A DNA stretch of 64,000 nt from Alitta virens (Eukaryota; Annelida; Polychaeta; Phyllodocida; Nereididae): positions 49,122,199 through 49,186,198 of the forward strand of contig OW028576.1 of assembly GCA_932294295.1 (NCBI GenBank), given 5' to 3'. The notes beneath the pieces are model-generated. The model did not search any database. It was not told where the DNA came from and saw nothing but the letters and a program-made list of their open reading frames with translations. This document shows positions 15,201 to 30,200 of the stretch, one piece after another (the first letter of the stretch is position 1; the number at the start of each line of letters is the position of its first letter). Made by a program: the position numbers and the translations under genes.

Positions 15201-18200
15201 TACATATTTTATTGTTATAATAATCATATGATGATAATAACTGACCTTGTTCTGTTTGGCGATGAGATCGATGAGGAAGTTGGTTCGCACATTGTCCACA
15301 TTGGGGACGAGGATAGATGAGAATTCAGGGACATAATCCGAGGCGTAGATGTACTCTTCCACTCGCTCATTCCAATGTTGCCATTCCCCTGCAGGCCAAA
15401 ATAATCGTGATGTGTAGTATACACAAATTAATGGTGGTTGACACACAAAAACAACTATTTATACTGTGGTCCAAATGTGCATGCATTTGTCAAGTATATG
15501 GGGATGTCAATCTCTCAATGCTACTGAGTCTGAAGTTGAGTATATTCGACTTTGGTACATTCCACTTAATTTTAAAAACTTGTGTCAAAATTGTACTGTT
15601 TATACATACCAGCTATAGAAGCTATATGCATTCTCTGTTAATAAACTAACATGCATACAATAGACAAAGTTTAGTGCAAAATAAACCGGACTGATCTGCT
15701 ACCTTTAGCATCGGGCACAAATTCGAAGATGGTCTGGCCGTCTTTGACGGGAGGTAGATTCAATTTAGACTCGTGCTGCATGAGGAACCCCTCCAACTTA
15801 GCCCTGTCCTCCAATTCCATCAATGCGCCAATGCTCCACATTAGACTGAAGATGAACAGCTTCTCCAGCTGCTTCTCTGTACATTGAGTCTTGTCGTCTT
15901 TTGAGGGAATAAGACCTTGTAGTAGCTCACATGCCTGTAATAAGCAAATAGTTATCAATTAATCAATTAAATAAAGTCGATCGATCTATCTATCAATCTA
16001 TCTTGCTATCTATCTATCTGTCTATCTATCCATCTATCCATCTATCCATCTATCTATCTATCTATCTACCTAGCTAGCTAGCTATTGTCCCAATCTCATA
16101 TGAGGATTTATATGAAAACTACGGCTGGTTATTTCTACCATGGAATGTAAATAAGTATAAGTAAAATAGCCTACAAATTCTTTTATTATTCTCAGAGAGC
16201 CGCCACTAGAGATTGGAGGTTTTTAAGTAGAATTTTGCCGTAAGTTCAACTGCTGCAGCATGAGCGGTCTAACGGAGTCCACAGCCTTCTGTATTCTATA
16301 CTGACAGTCAGTGTTCCGTTGTTCCCCAGGTGCCTGTGTGTAAATAGTGCAAATGAAGGCCTGCAATGTAAGCACATTATTAAGTAAGACTAACCTGTTT
16401 TATTTGCATGCACTCCAACACCAGCATCTTAGCAGACAGATTCTGAGTTGCAAAATCGTAAAGGTCGGCAAAGACTTTGTCGAACAGTCTGAGAAGAACT
16501 TCTGCTTCATGAGCGCTGCGATGATTCAGCCAGCCCTGAATGAATATTACAAAGATACAGTTTAAGAATCTTATATGCGTATCCCAAAATGTCCAGCTCT
16601 GGGAGGTATATTTATTGCTGTCTGGAACACGTCCACGCGCCCCTGGACATGGTATCTAGCGCATATTCCAGCGAATATAATTTGTGGATTTGACATACTG
16701 ACCACGCGTGTGGATGTGCGTTGACACCCACCTGCGAATCGTATATATATATATGCAATTTAGCGCATCCAAGAGGATTCGTAGTTATGCAATACAGTGC
16801 ACAACCTCGCACATGCATACTGTCCACGTAGCTGCACTTTTTGTCATATACACAGTTGCGCTGCCTGTCACATACCACTGAAACTTATCAATGGCATGTC
16901 TTTTAAGTCGTAGGATTTTAAAAAGTCCTCAGAATTTATGAACACCCTTCCCTTTAATTCAATAGTTGAGGAGAAACCTTTTATGGGTGCATTATTAACT
17001 TTTGCCAGTAGGCGTCTAAAAATGTTCAGGTCCACCCTCCTATTTTTTAAATGGAACAGCCCGTAGCTACATCCCAGCCGCTGGCAGTTGGATGGAAGTC
17101 AATCGCACAAGACATTAAATTGGAGATGCCTTGTACTTAGTGAGCATGTATTCTCTCTCAACTTACCAAATCTGGGCATCCTTGTCCCAGAGTCTCAACT
17201 TGAGATGTAGCTCTATTCGTTGGAGGTTAAAATTGCAACAAATCTGAATGGAATTACCTGCAGTATAGGTCGCCAATTCAATGATGAAGAACTGATGTAA
17301 ACCATTCCATTTCGAGATACGGTGGCAGGCGAAGCATTGTCGATGTTGTGAACTTCAAACAGGATCTGGCCAGAACATATAACACCAGTAGTTACAATTC
17401 GGAATGATATTTGGCTATATATAAAATTAGTAGATTTGTAAGTGTATTGCATGAAAAAGAGGCAGTATGAGGCAGCTGTAATCATCAATTGTAATTATCA
17501 ATTTGCAGAAAGTTGTAATCATCAATTTGTAGAAAGTTGTAATTATCAATTTGTAGAAAGTTGTGATTATCAATTTGTAGAAAGTTGTAATTATCAATTT
17601 GTAGATAGTTGTAATTATCAATTTGTAGATAGTTGTAATTATTAATTTGTAGAAAGTTGTAATAATCAAATTGTAGAAAGTTGTCATTATCAATTTGTAG
17701 AAAGTTGTAATTATCAATTTGTAGAAATTTATAATAATCAATTTGTAGAAAGTTAGTGATAAAGGCAACATAATACAGCTTACTCTACCTTATTTGTATT
17801 AATCTGGCCTAGTAGTTGCACTTATATAAAACAGTGTAATTAGAGCGTGGCCAACAGATCAATTAGTAATCAAGATTGCACAGGCAAAATTGTTTAACCT
17901 TTGATTGGTACGTTAAATATATTGATGACATACCTTGCAGTTGGGGGCCATGGTGATTCTATCTCCGTTGGCCAGGGTCAAAGTCTTGTTATCGTCCAAC
18001 ACAGAGTTGAGGTTCTCAATCCAAATGGCATCCACGGGGCCATCAAGGATGAGCCACACATTGTCAGCTGAATTGACAGATGAGGTTTATGAAGATGAGT
18101 TCAGTTACAGGGTCAACTTAATGCTACTGTTCTGAATTCAGCTTGGTCAGCTTGTGTGACCTCAAGGCAGATTTCATAGACTGGAAACTTTACTCCAGAG

Positions 18201-21200
18201 GATGTCATCTGAATCCAGGACTCCCGTTGTCTCCCAAATGATGCTTGAGGGACTGCCTTAGCTAATTGGAGTCCTGGTTTGACATGACGTCTACTGAAGT
18301 TTAGTTTCCAGGTCTATGAAATCTGCTGCAAACCAACTAAATGCCTGTACACTTGGCGGCGGGTATAGTGCAGTATAGCGGACCCAAATGAATGCCCGTA
18401 TTTGGCGTCCATTAAATCTTAAAAAATATCACTTTTTGGCCAAAATTTATTCTATCACAGAAGAGGAATAATATTTGCGTAGCACAGCAGGGGTTTGTTT
18501 GGGGGCAGCAGCCCCCGATTAAAAAAATAAAATAAACAATGTCTTGTCTTGAAAATGAAAAGAGCGGTCGTTTTTTGTGACATCATTTATTGAATTTAGG
18601 GATATGACGTCATAGGCATGACAAAAAGGCTAGCTACATAAGGTCATAAATTTGGGTCCGCTATACTGTACTTTTTCCTTGGCGACATAGAGATTTACGA
18701 CACAATAACAATTTTCCAACCCCCCCGAAAAAGCAATACATAATTTAGAACAGTTATTAGTCATAAATCTCACTTCCAACACAGGTGTCTAAGAAGCGTT
18801 TATTTAGTTTATCCATAGCAGTGAAACTCAATGCCATGGCTAATTTAAATGCTTTGGAGGTTTTCAAGCAGAGAGACACACCCTCAAAACTTCCTTACTT
18901 TTCTTGGTTTTCAACGTTCGTCTCCACAGAGTGGAGAATATCCCATCCGTCCAATCATTAGTCGCAACGTCCAATCGACCGAACATCTGAGGCGCAGTTA
19001 TGGCTTTGGGGTTCATCCTCATCTCCCTATGGGGGGCGCCACAGTCTGCCATCGCTTTCATCAAGACGTTTATGCACTTGGTTTTGCCTGAGCCTGTGGG
19101 TCCGAGGGCCATCATGCCATGACGCACAAGCTGAGTTTCGTACAGCTGAAATGTATCAAATCAAAGTTTAGATTAGATTAGATTGGATTAGATTAGATAT
19201 GACTAGATTAGATTGGATTAGATATTTCCATATATTTTGTGAGGTTATCTTCTGGAATTGTGGAAATAACCCGAAAATTTGGGACATTAAATTTTACGAT
19301 TCTGGCAGGTAACTTCACCAAATATGTAGATTAGATTAGATTATATTAGATAAGATTAGATTGGTCCTTTGGGACTTCTATATATCCAGATCTCGTAAGA
19401 TTGGAGTGACTGTATTCAAATCATTGTTATAACATGATCTTATTTCCCTAACTTAGACATAAAATCAACAGACAATAGATAAACAAAACTGTTGTTATAC
19501 TCACTTGAACAACCTTGAGATTCCATGCCGGGTGGTTGATCAGTTTCATTGCATCCAGATTAGTGGCAATTGCTGCTTGCAATTCAGCATATGTCGCACT
19601 GTCTAATTGGATGCCTGGGAAAAGATCCGAAATCAGACTGAGGAAGAGGGGCTCATCTTCATCAACCTATGTTTATGTATAAGACAATTTAAAATTCATC
19701 ATTTTCCACATCAGTAACATGAAGATTGTAATGAATTTTTTGTCAAAATCTAAAGAAAAGAAAACTATTATAGTTGGGTCTATTACATTTAGTTCCCAAG
19801 TCTAAGAGTTCTCTTGTAAGAGCCAGTTCTCAGCCTTTTATTCTATTTGGTGCAATGTTTTGAACTGCCAAATTTTTACAAGATTTTATTCCAGACTTTC
19901 TTCCAGCTATTGTGTAGATGTAGGCAGAAATGAAGAGCTCCTACTTGTTACTGTAGAGGTGTGCAGCACTGCGCTCCCTGAATCAGACCTCGAAATAAGT
20001 CGAGAACGATCGTTCAGGTTACGTGAACATTACCATAATTTATTTTCACGCGAACGGACCACCGTTCGCAACATAATGCGCCATATTATTTAGTCACAAC
20101 AGTAGGTTACCAGTAGATTACCACATCAATATTCATGGTAACCGGAAAGCGGGTTACCATTGCTGAAGCTTATTTCGATCCCTGCTGAATGGTAGGCCCT
20201 TGGACTCTACCCTAATGCTTATATAATCTTGAATCTTGAATCACCCCAGGGCATTCGTGCTTAGCAGATCTTCTATTTGAATTGATGCCAAAAAGGACCA
20301 TTTGAGCGATTCAAACCATTGTTCAAGTGTTCAAGGTTAACAGGAAGGTAGATTCATATCTCACCAGTTTGGAGAGATTCATATCTCGCAGAACTCTCAT
20401 CACGATGTTACTTTCTGTTTCGCTAGGACGAGCTCTCTTCTGCGATCCAAGGGTCCTCAACACAGATAGAATGTTTCGCAATCCAAAATCGTAGTGCACC
20501 TACAAAATAACATTGGGATAGAAAATAGTTGGAAAAACACACAGCAGTCCTGTCATTTTTCGTGGTATTTTGCAACACCTTTGAATAAATATTGTCTGGA
20601 CAGTATACCGCACCAGAACCAATTATCACCATTTCACATCATTGAAAATGAGTAATTAGGTTTTTATTGGCAATGACTAAGTCATTCATTGATAACATAA
20701 AAATTTTTTACGAAGCACAAGTCGAAATTGCCGATTCACAGCATGAAAATGATGATTTTGGAAAAATAACAGCATCTCAAGGTTAGTAATAGTGTGTGCA
20801 CTCATTATCTTTCAGTGAAAAATAGATTCAGGTAGGTAGGAAGGCTGTAAAACCGCATGCACATATAATTCCACAAAAAAATATAAAGACAGCTGCATGG
20901 CCTTCATTCTGGGAACTCTGACGCAAATGAGGGCCATGCTCGCTTGGCTAACTTGTACCCTACTTGTACATTTCCTTTTCTTTAACAAAGCATCTTTACA
21001 TAGAGCCAAATATAAATCATGTTCAAGCAAGCGAGTAAAATGTTCTATCACCTGTTTAGATAGCTGCTCCTCACACAACTTGTAGAGCACGAAAAACTTC
21101 TGGGCAAGAAGGACGTTCTCTTTGAAACCGCAACTGGCAAGCTTCACCCTCATGATGATCTGACGATAAAAATGAAATTATTTGTCAGACAACTAGCAGT

Positions 21201-24200
21201 ATTCGGAAAAAGTGCAGTATAGCGAACCTAGATTTATGACCATATTTAGCAAGCCTCATTGCTAGGCCTATGACGTAGAAATACTGAATTCATTGATGAC
21301 ATCACAAATAAACGACGGTGGTGATCATTTTCAAGGCGAGAACGTTGTTTATTTTTTATTTTTTATCGGGGGGCTGCAGCCCCAAAATCCCCGATACTAG
21401 ACACAAAATGTTTTGTTTTGTTTGCCAAAACTAAATTTGGAAAATATATGAGCATAAATTTGGGTCCGCTATACTGCACTAAACCTAAATATTCTGTGCA
21501 AAAATTTATCTTCACATTATAATGATAGATAGATAGCTATATAGATAGGTAGATTGCTTATGCTCATTTTCCAAAATTCACGACAATACATGTATCCAAA
21601 TAATTATATGTATTATAACTCTTGATATCTTTGCTGTCATCCTTCATTGAAATATTATTCTATTTTGTATGCAAGTTTTCATACTTTTTGTTTATTTCTA
21701 AAAATACTAAATAAATGTAATTTACTGATTTGATACTTTTGTTTATTTCTAAAAACTCTGTAATATTTAAATATGATATAGCTATATACACCTTTGGTGT
21801 ATGTCCACCAATTATTATACTGAAATATGTTGAATTGTTGTTTCATTCCACTTTTTGTGTATATTTTTGTCAATATGGTCAATAAAGTTTTATTATAATT
21901 GCAATATATGTCTTTGGAAGTAGAAAGTTCAGGCCATAATTGACCGCTACACTAAGGCTACATTTGATAGCATATAACATTGATATTACAATTAATAGAT
22001 AAACCCAGAACCTGTCTGTCCGGGACCATCATGGCAACCGTCCTGAACTGGACCTTTAGATTTTCTGGCAACTCTTGACGACCGGCGTAACCTGGGTTCT
22101 GAAATAATCGAGTTGAGATAATTCTAAGAAAGAAAATAACCGCTGCATGGATAAATGAAATGAGACAAAATAACGCACATACCATTGTTAAAAAGAGACC
22201 AAACTCTGGATTGAGGGAAACGATATCTCCATCAGAAAATATGAACTGTGTTTTCCGTTCTTTCTTGGCCATGAGTACAATGTAAATCTGCTGGGCAGCC
22301 ACGGACAAAACGGGGAGTTCAATTCTGTTGAATTCATCGAAGCATCCCCAGGATCCAGACTGTGCAAGACCTGTGTTGTTGAAAATGCACAAACATTAGA
22401 TCAAAGAATTGGTTTCATATTTCTCACTTAATTACAGCAGATTTTATAGACCCATTGGTTAAAGCAATCTCGCAACCAATGAGAAACCTCATTATACATG
22501 ACAACCTCTGGTGTCTAGTTTCTAAGTGTATGAGTTCAGCTGTTCTCGAAACTTGTGGTGATCGATTACCGATTAATAATAGATAATTAACTTATAAAAC
22601 TGCACAAAAATTTTCAGCGATGCAATTCAATACAATTACTGACCAAAAGTATTTAAATTAATAACAAAAGTCAGACCTGCATTCTAGGAAATATTTCTTA
22701 AAGCAAAAACATTTTGTTAAAGAGATCTAAAATATGTAACATGGTGTGGATTCCAAGCCTTATCATCTCATCATTACATCTGCTTGTGTGGCAGTTGGTC
22801 ATTAAAGCTAACTAGTAAAGCTCAACTGTCTGTCAAAATTACTATTTTCTAAAACTTCATCAAATGACTGAAAATCACCTTACTTGATCAAGGCACACTA
22901 AACATGTGTAAGCTAATGAATCTATCAGGCATTAATTCCAAATAATAAATGATACATAGAAAGAAATCAAGACCAAAACATTGGAAATACAAGGGAAATG
23001 GCATTATCTATCACCCATTGTTGAGTATTGTGACGTCATCACTTCAATGGTTTGTTTACATATTGGATTTTTGATGGCATGAAAAATTAAATACTAGGTG
23101 AAGTTTATTTATTTTATAGAGAGATAGCGAACCCAGCAGGGCTCTGGATGGTAGGTAATCAGTATTAAGAAGACAATGAAGTGAATGCAATATATTTTGG
23201 CCACTGTCATTTTGAGTGACAATCCAGCTTTAACCTCTGGCCAGTAGCACTGAGATATTGACAGAAATGATGTCTGTCAGTTGGTACCCACCTTTGTAGA
23301 TCCTGCCGAGACCTCTGAAGTCCATCTGATCAGAGCAATTGAAGACCACCACGTACTTCCCGAGAGCTTTTCCCATATCTTTTGTTGTCTCTGTTTTTCC
23401 CGTTCCTGCTGGTCCAGCTGGTGCCCCTCCCATGGACATGCCTAAGGCTTGGGCAAGAGTAATGTAACATCTAAAAATAAAGGGAAAAAGTGCAGTATAG
23501 CGGACCCAAATTTATGACCATATTTACAAGCAATGTTGCCAGGCCTACGACGTCAAATGCTTGAATTTAATATGTGACGTCACAAACATATGGCGGCTGT
23601 GACCATTTTCAAGGCAAGAACGCAGTTTATTATTGTTTATTTTTGCTGTTTCTGCACTAAACCCAAATAAAGAGACACCATATTTATAAGTCAAATTGAC
23701 TAGAGGGTTCCGTTGCAATTCCGTGACATTGTATTACTTCGAGCACCTTCTAATCATGTGCATGAGCTTGCATTTCTATTGTTAGATGCAAACTTTCAAC
23801 AGGTGGCAGCACCTGTCAGCCACATTACGCCATCTAGCGGTAATATATGACGGTAATACAATCTCACGGTATTACAACGAACCACTCTACTTGTTAATGC
23901 ATTATGTATATATACAAACTGTACATGGCTCACAAATCTAACAGTGAAGCGACATCTGAAATATGCTGATTTATTTATGTTAATCATGTTAAAAGAACAT
24001 TGTTAGTTCACCTCCCACATGTGTTTTCTTACATTACTATAATGACAAATAGAGAAACCTGATGCTTTCTTGCAGAAGGTAACATTGACATTACCGTAAC
24101 TAAACTTGTAATGTTCTCGTTTTCTTCCCGTAATATTATTATATCTGCTCGATACCTAACAAGATACATTTGTATTAACGGCACAACCTCAATCACACTT

Positions 24201-27200
24201 TCTGCATCTATTAGCTTCAGTATACAGTCCATGAACGCATAACAGCCAATTTTAAGCTACTTATTCTATTAGCGTTCACCCATAGGATACAAATAAATAA
24301 AGCACATTCGTTGGTAGCAGTTGTTTCAATACTTGAGCCCAGCACACTGTACCTGTCAGTTAGGGGTGTAATAACGAGCCTGTCCGTATTCCCAAGAGAT
24401 TCGTTCTGATAAATGAAGTCAACGTCAGTGATGGACACGATGCATCTATTCTCATCATCTCTGAAGAAGAACCTCGCTTGCTTCAACCACTCAAAGTCAT
24501 TTACTGCTTTGATGTGCATCCGCACCTGCAATATACAACCAGCTTTTTTAAGTATGACAGAAATCAGATCGACAAAACGAAGGATCAAAACTGTCTTTTT
24601 TGGATCATAAATAGCTTGGAGCAGCACAAAAGGTCAAAAATGTTACTATAGTTACTATATGTAAATAAGTCATACCCATAAAAATTCATCTCTGACCCAA
24701 TTAACTTATTCCTGTGTGGCTAATGGTAATTTTTTGTCATAAGGATTGATGAATCATATTTGTTCAATAGGAAAGAAGCGGAAAAGTAAGTGTACTGTGT
24801 TCTGCTCTAGAGTATGTAAACTTTTGGGCTCAACTGTACATCTGTCACGGATCTTACATCTTAGTGTGATATTGCCATACTATGATAAGCAAAAGATAGT
24901 AACCCGTGCATCATTCTCCTGAAAATGTGCCTTGGTAACTGCAAAAAACGCCAGGTGGCAGCGCGAAGGGTTGCAACTAGGGCAAGGCGAACGAAATAGC
25001 GTTCGTGGCATTTCAGTTTAAGGTCACCTCCAGGAGAATGAAACGATCATTCGCCTGTTAAGCTCAGGCCTGTTATCCATATGATTTCTGAAGGTTTATA
25101 CATACCAGATCATCAAATATATCCCTCTGATGAACATGGATGGTGATTAGGGTCTCGTACTTGATCCTCTCAAATTTGCCAAGGTCTCGAGTTGTCTGTT
25201 CAATCAAGGTGTTCAAGATGTCCAGGAATCGCATGTTGGCCGTTTGCATGATCTTCTTATCATGGCGAGCGTTTTTCAGCGCTTCTTCAGCATCGCGCGT
25301 CCACATCATTTGTATTCCCAATAGACCCACCTGGAGAATGGAAATGCCGACAGTATGATCAATTGATCATGACACAGAAATTCTACTCGTACAATGTTCA
25401 TCGTGACAAAAGTATCTGGCAGATAATTGACTACGGAGCTAGTTGATCAGAACTTTTGTGCAATCATCTGGTCATCCCCTCCATCATCTCCTGCCAGCTT
25501 CTAGTCATCATGTCCAAACAAGAAACCAGGGACTGCCAATTATCAAGACAGCAATTACTTTCATACAAGTTTTGTAGTAGAACTGACCTGAGCGATATAA
25601 TTATTGATGAAGTTGAGTAGATTGAATGTAGGATCGTTGATTACAAAAGACGCCTCTCGAATGATGTTGTGCAAAGACCTCTGCTGCAGGGTCAGGAGTT
25701 GACCCAACCACAGTTCTACGTTGCCTTTGGCTTGCACTGGCGTTTCCAGCTGATGATATGAAAATAAAAAGAGATAATATAACTCTTAAAAGTCAGAAAC
25801 ACAATTTTGTATGTGCCCAAGCCTGGTGCTCATTGTAGATAGCTCAAATAAGACGGATTCCCGGCTTTAATATGCACTAAAACTAGTCTTATTATCATAA
25901 AATACTGCTCTAATGACCTCCGCTCCCCCTTTTTCTTTCATGCATTCAAAACATCACGAGCTGCAAGGATAACATTTACATACTAAAACCTCTCTTTTTT
26001 TCATAGTTTTTTGAATGTGCATTATTTCCAGCAAAGACTAGGTTTGACACTTACGTAGAAACAAAGCTTTACTCATTACAGATTACAGGTACAGTGCAAC
26101 CTGTGTTAAGTGGTCAGCCAAGGGAAGTGGCCAAAGTGGCTGCTGAAGCCAGGTGGCTGCTGAAGTCAGGTGTAGATAATGCAAACCCGATTTTTATAGT
26201 TATGAATATTGATTGCAATACTTATATTACTGAATGATTTCAGATATTTACTATCGACATTTTCTAACTTTAAAATGTTATTGCTCTATAAAATATACTG
26301 GGAGAAGAAAACGTTTATTTTAGTGCAATCATGTAATGATGGCAACTGATAGTTCAACATAAACATTTAAAATATGCTTTTAACCTGGTTTTAGTTTGTA
26401 CATGTAGTTTACTGTCATAATATTATATTAACTCTAAGCCTAAAACATTATGAGGGGTAAAAAGATAAAACTTTGTTTTAAGATTAGGCTTCTAGCTTCA
26501 AAGTGTTGTCTTTAGTTACACCCCCATGGGTGATGCAATATTACATAATACCAGACTTCATGGCTCCACTGGTCTGTAATCATAGAGGCAACTGACCACT
26601 AAGTACAGGTCAGCATAGGGGTTTGGGGTGAAATCTGCTGACCGCTGGCCACAGAATGGAGGTGGCTGCCTAATCAAGGTGCATTTACATAGTATTTCGT
26701 TGGGGGGGGGGGGGGGGAATCAGACTGACCACTTAGGCCAGGTGGCTGCTCTAAAGAGGTGACCACTAGGGAAGGTTACACTGTATACACACAAAATAAC
26801 TTGATTCAACATCTCCTAAACAATTAACTACCAGTTTTTAATAAATGTATTTAGCATAATATCAACTCACAGGGATCCTTTCTCCCTCTTTAGACACACA
26901 GGCCAAGATCTGGTCATAGTCCTTTTCGTGAAAATCCACCGCAAAGACGTTCTCAAAGATTCCTAGCAGATGAGCCTACAAAAGATTAATTATTAAAACT
27001 TACAACCCTTCCTGGAACCGCATTTCATACTTGCATGATCTTTTTCTCACGGAGCCTCCCATCAGGAGGCACCCATCATCATTACATCTGCTCCGGCAGC
27101 TGGTCATATAAGCTGACTAAGCTTCAGAACCAGCGATATTGAGGCATAGATCTATGAATTTAAACAATGGTCAGTTAGTGACACCACAAAACTGAACAGT

Positions 27201-30200
27201 GACCATTGGTCAATTGCACTAAAACTGGTCATAAAAAATTACAAAAATGTCTTCAACACATGATAACACGTAATCCAAAATTTGTCAATAAATAGTGGAT
27301 TTTCATGGAAGGTTCTCTGTATTTCCACCAGGTGGCTACGACAGAACACTGCAATTCTATTGGCTGAAAAAATTCCCGCCCTTGACTCTGATTGGCTGCT
27401 GCAGAGTGCATCCAAGCAGCAGTATTTTTAGTGCCTTTTCATGTATATTTGATATCTTATCTTTCAATTACATTTTGTTATTTTCCTCAAGAAAATTACA
27501 TTTATTGGATAAGTTAGTTATCATCTTCTATGTCGGAAAAGCAAAATGAGTAATAAGAGGAGAAGAAAGTTTTTTGCCGTCCTGAATTCAGGGCTGGTGT
27601 GTATAAATACTCCAGTGCCAAACTTCCATTAAGCATCCACCTACCCCGTGTCAGTTTATCAATTGACTGAAAAAGATCTCCCATCTTTTTCACTTTCTTA
27701 GCTAATAAATATGCTTAAAAGAGCGTACCTGGATAGTGTGAGAATCAGACGCTTGACCCAAGATCTCCAACAAAGCAGGGTCGGAAATAAAGAAGAATCT
27801 TGGGAACACGAGACGCTTGCTCTCTAGGTATCTGAAATAATGAGAGGGGAAGGAATAATACGAGAAAATGAATTATCATATCACCAAATCACATATTACC
27901 CCAATTTATAGTACAAATTACATACAACCCAATGATATTTATTGCTGGTTTTTATTCTTATGAATTAGATTTTATTTGTGACTTATTTGTACACTGATTC
28001 GATTTTACACTTACTTTTTTAACAGAAATATACAACTTTGAAATAAACAAGTCTCACTTGCACCTTCATTCCATTCACTACCTGTGGATCTGAGCATCAA
28101 AAGGACTGAAGGTTTTCCTTTTGACCGTTTTGTGAAATGCAACCAAAACTCACCCTGTGAGAGATTTCTGACAGAGTTCTAACTGCTCCAGCAAATGAGG
28201 CAGTAGCTGTCCGAGTGTTTCGTCCCCAACACAACACTGCACCACATTGGGTACTTCATGAGCCCTCGTCATGATCTTCACCCACGACTTGTCTATGTTG
28301 GTGAACCTCTTGGCTTCCTATACATCAGATAAAACACAACATCTTCATATATCAGATAAATATACCTTCATTTCATAAATTATACCACTCGCAATTACGT
28401 ATAGGTATTTCTATATCATTTGTAGGTTTGCACATCTCCCCTCATCTCACCTATGATTATATACATTAAACAACATTAACACATACATTTAAATTGCTAT
28501 AAATAAAAAATTTTGTCAAGGGCTAGTCATTTTTAAGCAGCTCCTATAGCGTACCTGTCATAATGAACAAAAAAAGGAGGGACAACCTGTCAAATCCAGT
28601 GAATTAATGAATTTACACAGTGGTACTGATGAATTCACTATTCAAACTGAAATGAGGCAAATAAAAATATTGCTTATTACTGGCTTGTACGATAAAAGGT
28701 TTTCTTAAATGTGAAGGGTCATCACAGAACCCAAACTGGCGGTGGCAGCTTCAGCATCTACAGATCAGTTCAATGGTCATTACAGAAGAGATAAACACAG
28801 TAATCAGAAGGTGGGAATCCATTATAATATGACACTCAGGAAAAAGTGCAGTAAACGGACCCAGATTTATGACCATATTTAAAAAGCCTCTTTGCCTGGC
28901 CTATGACGTGAAAGTGCTTGAAGTCATTTATGACGTCACAAATTAATGTAGTTATGACGGCGGTTTTCATATTCACGGTAAAGACAAGAGTTTATTTTGC
29001 TTTTCTAGGGGCTACTCCCCCAAACCCCCGCTATTCTACACCAAATGTTATTTTAATTATGCTAGAACTTCGAACTTGTGAAATATTTGATAAAAATTTA
29101 ATTTTTAATGGACGCCAAATATGGGCATAGATTTGGGTCTGCTACACTGCACTTAACCCGAAACTCGAAACCAACCTGAGGCAGCTGCTTGGCGATATCT
29201 CCTCCCACAAAAACGGCCTCCAGATAAACCCACAAGTTCTGTACAGTCATCCACATCTCGATGATGTCCGACGTGTTAGACAGCTTCTGCACCCAGTCCT
29301 GGATGGTCTTCTTGAAGGGCGCGTTGTATCTGTAAAGATTCACATCCATACGATCAATGTTATAAGGCCTCATCCGATACAGCTTTTAGATTAGATTAGA
29401 TTAGATTAGATTAGAGCATTACTGGACTCAGGTCTTAATGTATTGGGCCTCTTTTCTGAGGGGGGTGGGTTGTGGTTTGCCAGTATTTTCTTAATATCTT
29501 AATGTAGAAAAAAAGCTGTGGGGGGGGGGGGGGGGGTGTCGGTAAAAAACCAGATGATGGGGTGGGGGGGGGGGGGGGGGTATGGTGGAAGTCTGACAAT
29601 TTCCAGGTCCACCCCCTTCCCCCTTTTTCTAAATGGAACAGCCCTTATGCACTGCACTGTAGTCTATAGCTGGCTACAAGCCCAGGCCTGGACACTGGTC
29701 GGGACCATTGCTTTACCTGTTACTAAGCAATGAGCTGAGGATCATCAAACTGTCCTCCATAAGAGCGACGATTTCCGCCGTTTCTGCTGGCTTTAGAAGC
29801 AATTCTCCTCTCTGCTTGAACACTGAGAAGTTGATGACCTGAGCGCTCCAGTCTGCGATCACTTGCTTTAATTTCGCTTCTATGTCTTTTTCTTTTACAG
29901 CTGAGATACAAATGTCCTGAAAACAGAATAAATAAAACAAATAAAAACTACAGAATTGCATGGTCCCGTTTGCGGAAATATTCATTTTCAAGAAATTGGT
30001 CACATCCAAAAAACGTAACGCCATGATCATAAGTTGTAAGTGTGGCACAATCTGATGGCCATGTTAGGGAACCAGGAATAAAAACTTCCAAAATGCTAAT
30101 AAATACCAAACCACATACCTCAATGTCCTCTTTATGCTGCAAAATTGGGGCTTCCATGATATTCCTGAGCAGGAAATTGTCAGATTCATAGTCGAAGGTG

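Noticed and set aside
15317..15649. 110-codon plus-strand open frame
   Set aside because: Antisense to exon 49 and intron; no domain and no splice or promoter context.
16609..16880. CpG-richer stretch with ACGCGTGTGG-type motifs in an intron
   Set aside because: No exon, promoter element or clear inverted ends; composition alone is not enough.
17427..17771. Open frames on both strands of about 70-114 codons
   Set aside because: They are produced by a 24-bp minisatellite, a multiple of three with no stop; no splice sites or start context.
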